15,500 nt of DNA from contig CAMCJY010000012.1 in the NCBI GenBank assembly GCA_945875225.1, positions 1 through 15,500 on the forward strand. Direction: 5' to 3'. The DNA is from Comamonas sp. lk. Lineage in GTDB: Bacteria; Pseudomonadota; Gammaproteobacteria; Burkholderiales; Burkholderiaceae_C. This document shows, in pieces, positions 1-7,506 of the stretch (position 1 is its first letter; each line of letters starts with the position of its first letter). The translations under genes and the position numbers were made by a program. The notes below the pieces were generated by a model that was not told where the DNA came from, ran no database searches, and was given only the letters and a program-made list of their open reading frames with translations.

Positions 1-67
1 GCATCAGCACCACTGCCAACATAAAGATACGCTGGAAGAGAAGTGCCGGAAATTTGTAAATTTGCAC
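1..67 (-). CDS. possible N-terminus of a divergent membrane or exported protein (partial)
   Basis: A minus-strand reading frame could start at a GTG at 67-65 and is open to the window edge, giving about 22 residues. The second half is hydrophobic (FMLAVVLM), preceded by basic and aromatic residues, as in a signal peptide or first membrane helix. A purine-rich AAGGGGA lies about 7 bases upstream of the GTG and could be its ribosome binding site. An in-frame ATG at 22-20 is an alternative start. The arrangement would make it divergent from purL. Only 22 codons are visible and no family can be named, so this could be chance. Confidence 0.3.
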   Translation of the reverse strand, partial: MQIYKFPALLFQRIFMLAVVLM

Positions 68-134
68 GCTAGGTCCCCTTTAAATCGGCCTGATGTGGTC
101 ATTGGGATTGTAGAGATACCTTACGTTTCGGCGA

Positions 135-154
135 GCGCCTGGATTCAAAGGCGC
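135..154 (+). promoter_or_regulatory. stem-loop 1 in purL leader
   Basis: GCGCCT at 135-140 and AGGCGC at 149-154 are perfect inverted repeats, giving a 6-bp stem with an 8-base loop. No T-run follows, so it is not a standard terminator. It sits upstream of the purL start and may be part of an untranslated leader or of an operator. Function unknown. Confidence 0.35.
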
Positions 155-176
155 CTGCTGTGCGCAGTTCCCTATC

Positions 177-196
177 GCGGCGGCACCGGCCGCCGC
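177..196 (+). promoter_or_regulatory. strong GC stem-loop 2 in purL leader
   Basis: GCGGCGGC at 177-184 and GCCGCCGC at 189-196 pair perfectly, an 8-bp all-GC stem with the 4-base loop ACCG. It ends 4 bases before an in-frame ATG at 200. It would occlude the ribosome binding region of that ATG, which argues that the ATG is not the main start of purL. It could be an RNA attenuator or pause element, or a relic of GC-rich sequence. No run of T follows. Confidence 0.4.
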
Positions 197-244
197 CGCA
201 TGGCCCCGTTAAAATTACCCATTCCCTTTAGCCGGCCTTGCACC

Positions 245-3200
245 GTGACGCTCCACATCAGCACATTCGAAGGCGGTAACGCCCTCAGCCCTTTTCGCAA
301 CCAGCAGTTACTGGCGCAATTACAGCGAGTTCACGACAAAATCAGCGCGCTTGACGCACGCTATGTCCATTGGGTTGCGACCGACAGCGTGCCGCAAGCC
401 GATTTACAGGACCGCCTAGGCGCCTTGCTCACCTATGGCGAGTCCGCGTCCCAACGCCAAGGCGGCGAGGTTTTGCTGGTTTCCCCCAGGTTGGGCACTT
501 TATCGCCCTGGGCATCCAAGGCTACAGACATTGCCCACAACTGCGGTTTTGTCGTACGTCGTATCGAGCGCGCGGTCGAATACCGCTTGCACATCAAATC
601 CTGGTTGGGCCAATCGGGAAGCCTGAGCGAAGCTCACAAGCAGGCTGTTGCAGCCTGTTTGCATGACCGCATGACCGAAAGCGTCTGGCACGAGCGCACG
701 CAGGTCCCCCGCTTGTTCCAGGCTTTGCCGGCCACACCCATGGACTATTGCGATGTGCTCGGTGGCGGGCGTGCTGCGCTAGAACTGGCCAATGTGCAAT
801 TTGGCCTGGCCCTGGCCGAGGACGAAATCGACTACTTGCACCAGGCCTTTATCCGATTGCAGCGCAACCCCACCGATGTGGAACTGATGATGTTTGCGCA
901 GGCCAATAGCGAACACTGCCGCCACAAAATTTTCAATGCCGATTTCAGCATCGACGGCCAGGCCCAAAGCAGCAGCATGTTCGGCATGATCCGCCATACG
1001 CACAAAACGCATCCGCAGCACATGCTGGTGGCGTATTCGGATAACGCCTCGGTGATGGAAGGCGCTGCCGTAGAGCGTTTTGCGCCGCGGCCCGCGTCCG
1101 TCCTGGGCGTGCAGCAATCGCCGCAGTACATCAAAACCGAGGCCTTGCAGCACATATTGATGAAGGTGGAAACGCATAACCACCCGACGGCTATCTCGCC
1201 ATTTCCCGGCGCCTCCACCGGCGCGGGTGGCGAGATCCGCGATGAGGGCGCCACCGGGCGCGGCTCCAAGCCCAAAGCCGGGCTGTCCGGGTTTACCGTG
1301 TCCACCTTGCGCTGGGACGGGCAGGGCGGCTACGGCAAGCCGGCGCACATTGCCAGCCCTTTGCAAATCATGATCGAAGGCCCCTTGGGCGGGGCGGCGT
1401 TTAACAATGAATTTGGCCGCCCGAACTTGCTGGGCTATTTCCGGGAGTTCGAACAAAGCGCCTGCAGCGCGCAAGACACGGTGCATCGCGGTTACCACAA
1501 ACCGATCATGATCGCCGGTGGCTTGGGTGTGATCGATGCCGCTCAAACGCATAAAAAACTGTTCCCTGCTGGTAGCTTGCTGGTGCAATTGGGCGGCCCC
1601 GGTATGCGCATCGGCATGGGCGGCAGTACGGCCAGCTCGATGGCGACCGGCGCCAATGCGGCGGAGCTAGACTTTGATTCGGTGCAACGCGGCAACCCAG
1701 AGATTCAACGCCGTGCGCAAGAGGTGATCAACCAATGCTGGCTGATGGGCGCCGATGCCAATCCGATCCTGGCGATCCACGATGTGGGCGCTGGCGGCCT
1801 GTCCAATGCCTTCCCCGAACTGAGCAATGACGCCGGACGTGGCGCTCGCTTTGACTTGCGCGCCGTGCCTCTCGAAGAGTCGGGCATGGCGCCCAAAGAG
1901 ATTTGGTGCAATGAAAGCCAGGAGCGCTATGTGATGGCGATCGCGCCTGACTCCTTGCCCCTGTTTACTGCCGTGTGCGAGCGCGAACGCTGCCCTTTTG
2001 CGGTGGTTGGTGTGGCCACCGAAGATCGGCAGCTGGTGGTGGCCGATGAAGGTGCGCCTTCGCCCGTGGACATGCCCATGAACGTGCTGCTGGGCAAACC
2101 GCCCAAGATGCACCGCGATGTGCAAACCCTGCAGCGCGACTTTGCGCCCTTGGATTTAAGTGGTGTCACTTTGCAAAGCGCGGTGACGGCGGTGTTGTCG
2201 CACCCCACGGTGGCGTCCAAGCGGTTTTTGGTCACGATTGGCGACCGCACGGTGGGAGGCCTGAGCCATCGCGACCAGATGGTCGGGCCCTGGCAGGTGC
2301 CGGTGGCCGATTGCGCAGTCACGCTGGCCGACTTCAAAGGTTTTGCCGGTGAAGCCATGTCCATGGGCGAACGCACACCGCTGGCGGTGATTGACGCACC
2401 GGCTTCGGGCCGCATGGCGATTGCCGAAGCGATTACGAATTTGCTGGCCGCGTCGATTGAACTGCCGCGCGTCAAACTGTCTGCCAACTGGATGGCCGCT
2501 TGCGGCGAGGCCGGGGAAGATGCAGCGCTCTATGCCACGGTGCAGGCCGTGGGCATGGAACTGTGCCCGGCACTGGGCATCTCGATTCCTGTGGGCAAAG
2601 ATTCCTTGTCCATGCGCACCCAATGGAAGGACGAAAATGGCGTAGCGAAAAAGGTCAGCTCGCCGGTTTCGCTCATCGTTTCGGCATTTGCCAGCATCGC
2701 CGATGTGCGGCCTACGCTAACCCCGCAATTGCAACCGGTGGACGATGCGCTGTTAGTACTGATCGACCTGGGGCGCGGTAAAAACCGCATGGGCGCCGGT
2801 ATCTTGGCGCAAACCCTGGGGCAAACAGGTCACCAGGTGCCCGACCTGGACGATGCGCAAGATCTGGTAGCTTTGGTCAAGGCCATCAATGCCTTGCGCG
2901 AAGAGAAAAAAATACTGGCCTACCATGACCGCAGCGATGGTGGACTCTTGGCCAGCGTGGCCGAGATGGCCTTTGCCGGACGGGTCGGCGTGGCGCTGAA
3001 TGTGGACATGCTGGTGCTCGAAGGCGATGGTGTATCTGATAGCCGTATGGACGTGGGCGACAGCAAAAACTGGGCAAACCAGGTTGGGGCGCTGCGTGAA
3101 GAGTTGACACTCAAAGCCCTGTTCAACGAAGAGCTGGGAGTGGTCTTGCAAGTTCGCGCTGCAGACCGCGATGCGGTGATGTCAGTGCTGCGCACGCATG

Positions 3201-4252
3201 GCCTATCCAAGCACAGCCATGTCATTGGCAAGACGCGCCCGGCGCAGGGTGCTGATGCACTGGCATTAGAAATTTGGCGCGACGCCAAGGCGGTCTTTAG
3301 CGCGCCTTTGCAGGACCTGGCGCAGGTATGGGATAGTGTCAGCTGGAAAATTTGCCGCCTGCGCGACAACCCGGCTTGCGCTGATGCCGAACATGCTTCC
3401 TTTGGCGCGCCAATCGATAGCGGTATGCATATTTATTTGCCGCCGGGCTTGGACCCCGCACCCGCACCTACTGCGCCCGCATTGGTATCGGCAAAGCCGC
3501 GCGTGGCGGTGTTGCGCGAGCAAGGCGTGAATTCGCACATCGAAATGGCTTATGCCTTTACCGAGGCCGGCTTTGATGCCTTTGACGTGCACATGAGCGA
3601 TTTGCAAACAGGCCGCGCCGATTTGCGCGACTTTGCCGGACTGGTGGCCTGCGGCGGTTTCAGCTACGGCGACACCTTGGGAGCGGGCATAGGCTGGGCG
3701 CGCTCCATCACTTTCAACAAGCGCTTAGCGGACCAGTTCAGCGCATTTTTCGCCCGACCGGACACCTTTGGTTTGGGTGTGTGCAATGGCTGCCAGATGT
3801 TTGCCGAGTTAGCCGACATCATCCCCGGCGCAGCCCACTGGCCGCGCTTTACCACCAACCAAAGTGAGCGCTTTGAAGCGCGCTTGTCCCTGGTGGAGGT
3901 GCTGGACTCACCTTCGCTGTTCTTGCAAGGCATGGCCGGAGCGCGTTTACCCATCGCCGTGGCCCATGGTGAGGGCTTTGCCAACTTTGCGCAGCGCGGT
4001 GACGCAAGCCAAGTGCTGCGCGCTATGCGCTTTGTGGATAACGCCGGGCAGGCCACCGAAGCTTATCCCTTTAATCCCAATGGCAGTCCGGCGGGCCTGA
4101 CGGCGGTGACGACTGCCGACGGTCGCTTCACTGCCATGATGCCACACCCGGAGCGCGTGTTCCGCAATGTCCAGAGCAGTTGGACCGCGCTGGACATCAG
4201 CGCACGCAGCCCTTGGATGCACTTGTGGCACAACGCGCGCCAATGGCTCTGA
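245..4252 (+). CDS. purL: phosphoribosylformylglycinamidine synthase (FGAM synthase), large single-chain type
   Basis: Catalyses the fourth step of de novo purine synthesis in the cytoplasm: FGAR + glutamine + ATP to FGAM. With the GTG at 245 the protein has 1335 residues, the size of the long proteobacterial form. Visible parts: an N-terminal PurS-like domain; the linker with SEHCRHK near 221-227; the first synthase half with the signature MKVETHNHPT at 306-315 followed by a glycine-rich EIRDEGATGRG; a second half with GISIPVGKDSLSM near 778-790; and a C-terminal class I glutamine amidotransferase domain from about 1083. That domain has nucleophile Cys1180 in GVCNGC and the His1301/Glu1303 pair in HPE. 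The frame stays open upstream to a TTG at 62, with an ATG at 200. I prefer GTG 245 because the family typically begins TLHISTFEGG, although no clear Shine-Dalgarno precedes it. The gene is intact and all catalytic residues are present. Confidence 0.97.
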   Translation: MTLHISTFEGGNALSPFRNQQLLAQLQRVHDKISALDARYVHWVATDSVPQADLQDRLGALLTYGESASQRQGGEVLLVSPRLGTLSPWASKATDIAHNCGFVVRRIERAVEYRLHIKSWLGQSGSLSEAHKQAVAACLHDRMTESVWHERTQVPRLFQALPATPMDYCDVLGGGRAALELANVQFGLALAEDEIDYLHQAFIRLQRNPTDVELMMFAQANSEHCRHKIFNADFSIDGQAQSSSMFGMIRHTHKTHPQHMLVAYSDNASVMEGAAVERFAPRPASVLGVQQSPQYIKTEALQHILMKVETHNHPTAISPFPGASTGAGGEIRDEGATGRGSKPKAGLSGFTVSTLRWDGQGGYGKPAHIASPLQIMIEGPLGGAAFNNEFGRPNLLGYFREFEQSACSAQDTVHRGYHKPIMIAGGLGVIDAAQTHKKLFPAGSLLVQLGGPGMRIGMGGSTASSMATGANAAELDFDSVQRGNPEIQRRAQEVINQCWLMGADANPILAIHDVGAGGLSNAFPELSNDAGRGARFDLRAVPLEESGMAPKEIWCNESQERYVMAIAPDSLPLFTAVCERERCPFAVVGVATEDRQLVVADEGAPSPVDMPMNVLLGKPPKMHRDVQTLQRDFAPLDLSGVTLQSAVTAVLSHPTVASKRFLVTIGDRTVGGLSHRDQMVGPWQVPVADCAVTLADFKGFAGEAMSMGERTPLAVIDAPASGRMAIAEAITNLLAASIELPRVKLSANWMAACGEAGEDAALYATVQAVGMELCPALGISIPVGKDSLSMRTQWKDENGVAKKVSSPVSLIVSAFASIADVRPTLTPQLQPVDDALLVLIDLGRGKNRMGAGILAQTLGQTGHQVPDLDDAQDLVALVKAINALREEKKILAYHDRSDGGLLASVAEMAFAGRVGVALNVDMLVLEGDGVSDSRMDVGDSKNWANQVGALREELTLKALFNEELGVVLQVRAADRDAVMSVLRTHGLSKHSHVIGKTRPAQGADALALEIWRDAKAVFSAPLQDLAQVWDSVSWKICRLRDNPACADAEHASFGAPIDSGMHIYLPPGLDPAPAPTAPALVSAKPRVAVLREQGVNSHIEMAYAFTEAGFDAFDVHMSDLQTGRADLRDFAGLVACGGFSYGDTLGAGIGWARSITFNKRLADQFSAFFARPDTFGLGVCNGCQMFAELADIIPGAAHWPRFTTNQSERFEARLSLVEVLDSPSLFLQGMAGARLPIAVAHGEGFANFAQRGDASQVLRAMRFVDNAGQATEAYPFNPNGSPAGLTAVTTADGRFTAMMPHPERVFRNVQSSWTALDISARSPWMHLWHNARQWL

Positions 4253-4255
4253 GCC

Positions 4256-4990
4256 ATGCACGCCGCACGCTATCAGTGGGTGGATGCGCTGCGCGGCCTG
4301 GCTATGGTGTGGATGACGGTTTTTCACTTTTGCTTTGACCTGGCCAACGCCGGTCTGATTCAAGCCAATTTCTACCAAGACCCACGCTGGACGGTGCAGC
4401 GCACTTTCATCCTAAGCTTGTTTTTGCTCTGCGCAGGCGCGGGCCAGGCCATCGCATTGGCGCAAGCGCAATCCTGGCGGCGCTTTGGTAAACGATGGTT
4501 GCAGATTACGGGATGCGCATTACTGGTGAGCGCAGGTTCTTACCTGATGTTTCCCAACAGCTTCATTTACTTTGGCGTGTTGCACGGCATGGCGGTGATG
4601 CTACTGATTACCCGCTTTGTCGGCCCGCGCGGGCCTTGGCTATGGCTATTGGGCGGCGCACTCATCGCCTTGCAATGGCTGGCGCCTTGGGCGATCAACG
4701 CGGGCTGGTGGGACAGCGCGCTCAACAACAAATCGCTTAACTGGCTGGGCCTGATCAGCGCTAAACCGATCACCGAGGACTACGTTCCCCTGGTCCCCTG
4801 GCTAGGCGTGATGCTATGGGGCATGGCGGCAATGCAATGGGTCTTAAACCGACATGCCACACACGCGCTTCACCAGGCTGATGCTCCTGTGCTGCGACCC
4901 TTGGCCTTTTTGGGCCGCTGGAGCCTGCGTTATTACATGATTCACCAACCGGTGATATTTGGGGCGCTGTGGTTGTGGCAGCGAGCTTAG
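4256..4990 (+). CDS. DUF1624 / heparan-alpha-glucosaminide N-acetyltransferase-like integral membrane protein
   Basis: A 244-residue polytopic inner-membrane protein. The N-terminal signature DALRGLAMVWMTVFHFCFDL (10-29) is typical of DUF1624, related to the catalytic domain of lysosomal HGSNAT and to other membrane acyltransferases that begin with a D-x-L-R-G helix and carry a conserved His (His24 here). About seven hydrophobic segments can be seen, near 11-33, 46-68, 79-98, 103-122, 127-147, 177-197 and 213-241. The last carries RYYMIHQP, also characteristic of the family. By family logic it may transfer an acyl group to a cell-surface sugar, but neither donor nor acceptor is known. Its ATG lies 3 bases after the purL stop with no distinct ribosome binding site, so translation probably depends on coupling to purL. 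Intact; exact role unassigned. Confidence 0.85.
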   Translation: MHAARYQWVDALRGLAMVWMTVFHFCFDLANAGLIQANFYQDPRWTVQRTFILSLFLLCAGAGQAIALAQAQSWRRFGKRWLQITGCALLVSAGSYLMFPNSFIYFGVLHGMAVMLLITRFVGPRGPWLWLLGGALIALQWLAPWAINAGWWDSALNNKSLNWLGLISAKPITEDYVPLVPWLGVMLWGMAAMQWVLNRHATHALHQADAPVLRPLAFLGRWSLRYYMIHQPVIFGALWLWQRA

Positions 4991-5451
4991 GCGGCTTGCA
5001 TCATCAGGCTGTAGCAGCATCTAAATGGGCGGCTCGAGTTTCCACTCACGGTGTAGCGCCAAGCTGGAAGCTGCCCCACCTTTGTAGGCTCTATCGGACT
5101 TAATTTAGTGTCCGTGAAAGCCGCTGCAAGGCTAACTTGACGAGTTTTGGCATACACAGCGATATCACCCAACCGAACGAATCCGTGTTTTGCCTCCGAC
5201 ATGGGAAGGGGTAAAGCAGTGCTCGATGCTTACGGCGCCCAAAAGCACTAAACCAACGGTTTGCGCAGGCGCCTTGGCTTGGGAACTTGCGGGTAACCCA
5301 ATCTCTAATGGCGGAAAACTCCCCTGCCAGATCGACGCGGATATCCTTACTCGGCGTCCGAGCCCTTGTGGCATTACAGGATCACGAAAGGTTGCGGAGA
5401 TATTTGGGAAATGCTCGGAAGTATTACTTGCAGGGTTTTAGGGTCACGGAT
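4991..5451. other. 460-base stretch with no recognisable gene
   Basis: This lies between the plus-strand DUF1624 gene and the end of the minus-strand methyltransferase gene, both of which point into it. Open frames of 69-83 codons exist on both strands (for example 5190-5441 plus, and 4987-5202 and 5165-5374 minus). None looks like a known family, none has a convincing ribosome binding site, and they overlap one another. Base composition looks intermediate between the GC-rich flank and the AT-rich methyltransferase. I see no tRNA, no clear intrinsic terminator (only a 4-bp GCTG/CAGC hairpin just after the DUF1624 stop) and no transposase motif. It may be decayed foreign DNA. Confidence 0.5.
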
Positions 5452-6204
5452 TCAGATTGACTCCGCTGCTCGTTTTTCGCAAACTATAAAATAGTGGCGA
5501 TAAAGAAGGCAAGCAAAGGGATACATTTGATGTCTCAATTTAACTGGCATGCCATGTTTGGCGATTTGAATATAAAGAAATTTAATCGGGTAGATGATTA
5601 TCGCTAGGGGCAGCATAAGGTAGTCTTTGCCTCGAACTGAACAAAATCGAATCTCTTTAGTTGTGAATCCAGCATCTTGTAAGATGCGGACCATATTGTA
5701 AATTGTTATTACCTTCCAAGTAGGGTATTCTTGTTTGGTAAATATGGAATATTGGCGAAATTTTCCTAGCCAAAAAAAAGACAGCCGATCTCTAACCGTC
5801 ATCACGTTATCGTTACTTACTATAAATGTGCCGCTCTCATTCAGTAGATTCTTACACTGCTCAAAAAACTGCAAAGTATTATCGAACTCCATTACACCAC
5901 TTACAGAAGTTATCAGGTCAAACTTTTGAGGTGAAAAAATATTAAATGTACTGCTCGCATCTACCTGTGCAAAGTTTATTTTTGATACATTATTCGGTGG
6001 CTGCATATCGGCCCCGAAAACTTTGGATTCCGGAAAAAAATTACTAAGAGTATCCATGAGTTGTCCTTGACCGCAGGGCAAATCGAGTAAGTCTTTTTTA
6101 TTCCATTTCGGGCCCTGATCTATCAAGTACTCCAAAATGGCCTTGTGTACGCCACGCGCAGTATGTCCCCGGGGAATTAGCCCCAGTTTTTCTTTCAAGT
6201 TCAT
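5452..6204 (-). CDS. class I SAM-dependent methyltransferase, low-GC, probably acquired
   Basis: A 250-residue protein with a Rossmann-type methyltransferase core. Motif I is LLDLPCGQGQL (39-49), the acidic end of strand 2 is Asp66 in GADM, motif III is VDA around Asp82, and motif IV is FDLITSVSGVMEF (95-107). These bind S-adenosylmethionine. After the core a hydrophobic stretch at about 195-215 (LMLPLAIIIYPIKFLYI) suggests membrane association or a hydrophobic substrate. The motif-I variant D-L-P-C-G-Q-G and the tail recall methyltransferases seen in polysaccharide or lipid loci, but the substrate is unknown. The coding sequence is visibly AT-rich (A/T-ending codons, runs of A and T), in sharp contrast to the genes either side. 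The ATG at 6204 has only a weak upstream purine stretch. It stands alone between two converging operons, downstream of ppiC in the same orientation after a 143-base gap. Confidence 0.85.
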   Translation of the reverse strand: MNLKEKLGLIPRGHTARGVHKAILEYLIDQGPKWNKKDLLDLPCGQGQLMDTLSNFFPESKVFGADMQPPNNVSKINFAQVDASSTFNIFSPQKFDLITSVSGVMEFDNTLQFFEQCKNLLNESGTFIVSNDNVMTVRDRLSFFWLGKFRQYSIFTKQEYPTWKVITIYNMVRILQDAGFTTKEIRFCSVRGKDYLMLPLAIIIYPIKFLYIQIAKHGMPVKLRHQMYPFACLLYRHYFIVCEKRAAESI

Positions 6205-6347
6205 GGTGTGTTCGGCTTGAGGATTTGAAAACAGCAGCTTTTTGGATGGCGCCCGTTGAATAGAAAAAGCGTTAAGTCAGCTTTGCAATCCCCGGCAATC
6301 TCCCCCATGATGCCCGACAATAACTGGCGTCAAATGTTGACTGTCAA
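6205..6347. other. gap between ppiC and the methyltransferase gene
   Basis: 143 bases with no gene. On the minus strand a TTGCAA (6288-6283) followed 17 bases on by TTCTAT could be a poor promoter for the methyltransferase. A short GTCAA-ATG-TTGAC inverted repeat at 6329-6341, just past the ppiC stop, and a 5-bp AAAGC/GCTTT pair at 6266-6284 with adjoining T residues on the minus strand are possible weak 3'-end structures of the ppiC transcript. None is convincing on its own. The composition change into AT-rich DNA begins here. Confidence 0.35.
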
Positions 6348-7130
6348 TTATTCGATTTTGGCCTTGCTGCGCAGTTCTTCCTGGTACTTAGCCAGATTTT
6401 GCTGGGTCAGGTGCTGCGAGATTTGGGGTTTGACCTCATCGAACTTTGGTATGTTGGATTCACGCACGTCATCGAGGCGGATGATGTGGAAACCGAATTG
6501 GCTTTTCACCGGGGCTTCGGTGGTTTTGCCTTTGCCCAGGCCCACTAAGGCATCGGAAAACTCTTTGACGTAGCTGGCGGGGTTGGCCCAGTCCAATTCG
6601 CCACCCTTGACGGCAGAGCCGGGGTCTTTAGAGGATTTTTTCGCCAAGTCCTCAAATTTGGAGCCTTTTTTTAGTTGAGCCAGCAAGGCTTTGGCCTGGT
6701 CCTCTTTTTCCACCAAGATGTGGCGGGCTTTGTATTCTTTACCGGCGTTGATTGCCACATAGCGGTCGTACTCGGCTTTCATGTCAGCGTCGCTAACCGG
6801 GTTCTTGGCCTGGTAGGCAGCAAACAGTGCGCGAATGAGGATGGATTGCTTCACTTCCTCCATCTGCGCCTTGAAGTCGTCGGTGCCGTCTAGACCCATA
6901 GCCTGAGCGGCTTGGCTGAAGACTTCGCGGGCGATGACCTCTTCTTTTACCTGGCTTTGCATATCCGGCGTGACTGGGCGGCCGGAGCGGGCTACCTGCT
7001 GTGCCAAGGCTTCCACACGGGCGGTGGGCACGGGTTTACCGTTGACGATGGCGATGTTTTGTGCTAGGGCGGGGGCTGCATACAGGGCCAGGAGGGTTGC
7101 CGCCGTGGCGGTCCAAGCTTGAAATTTCAT
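6348..7130 (-). CDS. periplasmic parvulin-type peptidyl-prolyl cis-trans isomerase
   Basis: 260 residues. The N-terminus MKFQAWTATAATLLALYAAPALAQ is a typical Sec signal peptide with cleavage after ALA at about residue 23, so the mature protein is periplasmic. A SurA/PrsA-like N-terminal helical region (about 25-130) is followed by a parvulin (PpiC/rotamase) domain at about 132-226. It opens with ARHILVEKEDQAKALLAQL, passes the GGELDW stretch and ends in the characteristic FGFHIIRLDDVR. The family catalyses prolyl isomerisation and often assists folding of envelope proteins. The ATG at 7130 has a good Shine-Dalgarno AAGGA (7141-7137) at 6-base spacing. It follows bolA after 94 bases and is probably the last gene of the selO-msrB-yciB-bolA run, though the gap leaves room for its own promoter. 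The C-terminal tail is charged and helical. Intact. Confidence 0.92.
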   Translation of the reverse strand: MKFQAWTATAATLLALYAAPALAQNIAIVNGKPVPTARVEALAQQVARSGRPVTPDMQSQVKEEVIAREVFSQAAQAMGLDGTDDFKAQMEEVKQSILIRALFAAYQAKNPVSDADMKAEYDRYVAINAGKEYKARHILVEKEDQAKALLAQLKKGSKFEDLAKKSSKDPGSAVKGGELDWANPASYVKEFSDALVGLGKGKTTEAPVKSQFGFHIIRLDDVRESNIPKFDEVKPQISQHLTQQNLAKYQEELRSKAKIE

Positions 7131-7224
7131 TCGAGATCCTTGAGGGCTGGAGAAAAACTAAACATGTATTGTCGCTGGTTCGGGGGGGTGCTCTGTCCAG
7201 TGCGCGGGTGTCGGCGTACTGGGC

Positions 7225-7506
7225 TCAGCTCTCGGTATCGATTTCAATAGCCAGGGCGTGCAGGCCTTGGTCGATGAAATCCTGTGCTGCATCGTACACA
7301 AGGCGGTGGCAGGCGACCCGTGTTTTGCCGGTAAAAAGAGGTGAAGCGATGCGCACCCGAAAATGCGTGCCAAAGCCGCTGTCGTTGGCTCCGACGTGGC
7401 CCGCGTGCTGCTGGCTTTCGTCAATCACGGTTATTCGCAAGGGCTGCAGGCGCTCGCGCAAGCGGGCCTCGAGGTTGTGTGCGGTGATCTGCAAGGACTG
7501 GTTCAT
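7225..7506 (-). CDS. bolA: BolA family protein
   Basis: 93 residues with the BolA fold pattern: an N-terminal helix (LEARLRERLQ), the HAGH segment at 34-37, the strand THFRVRI and the signature FTGKTRVACHRLVYDA (58-73) containing the invariant His67. BolA proteins bind [2Fe-2S] clusters together with monothiol glutaredoxins, using this histidine, and affect iron-sulfur homeostasis, stress response and cell shape. The start ATG (7506-7504) overlaps the yciB stop by 4 bases (ATGA on the minus strand), implying translational coupling. An AGGAAAG lies upstream. Length is normal for the short BolA/YrbA class. Which subgroup (BolA or IbaG) it belongs to cannot be settled by eye. Confidence 0.92.
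   Translation of the reverse strand: MNQSLQITAHNLEARLRERLQPLRITVIDESQQHAGHVGANDSGFGTHFRVRIASPLFTGKTRVACHRLVYDAAQDFIDQGLHALAIEIDTES

Noticed and set aside
779..1588. 269-codon minus-strand open frame inside purL
   Set aside because: A shadow frame of a GC-rich gene: His/Gln/Arg-rich, low-complexity composition, no recognisable domain, and purL is certain here.
6266..6284. AAAGC/GCTTT pair with adjoining T residues as a ppiC terminator
   Set aside because: Only a 5-bp, mostly A-T stem with a 9-base loop; too weak to call.
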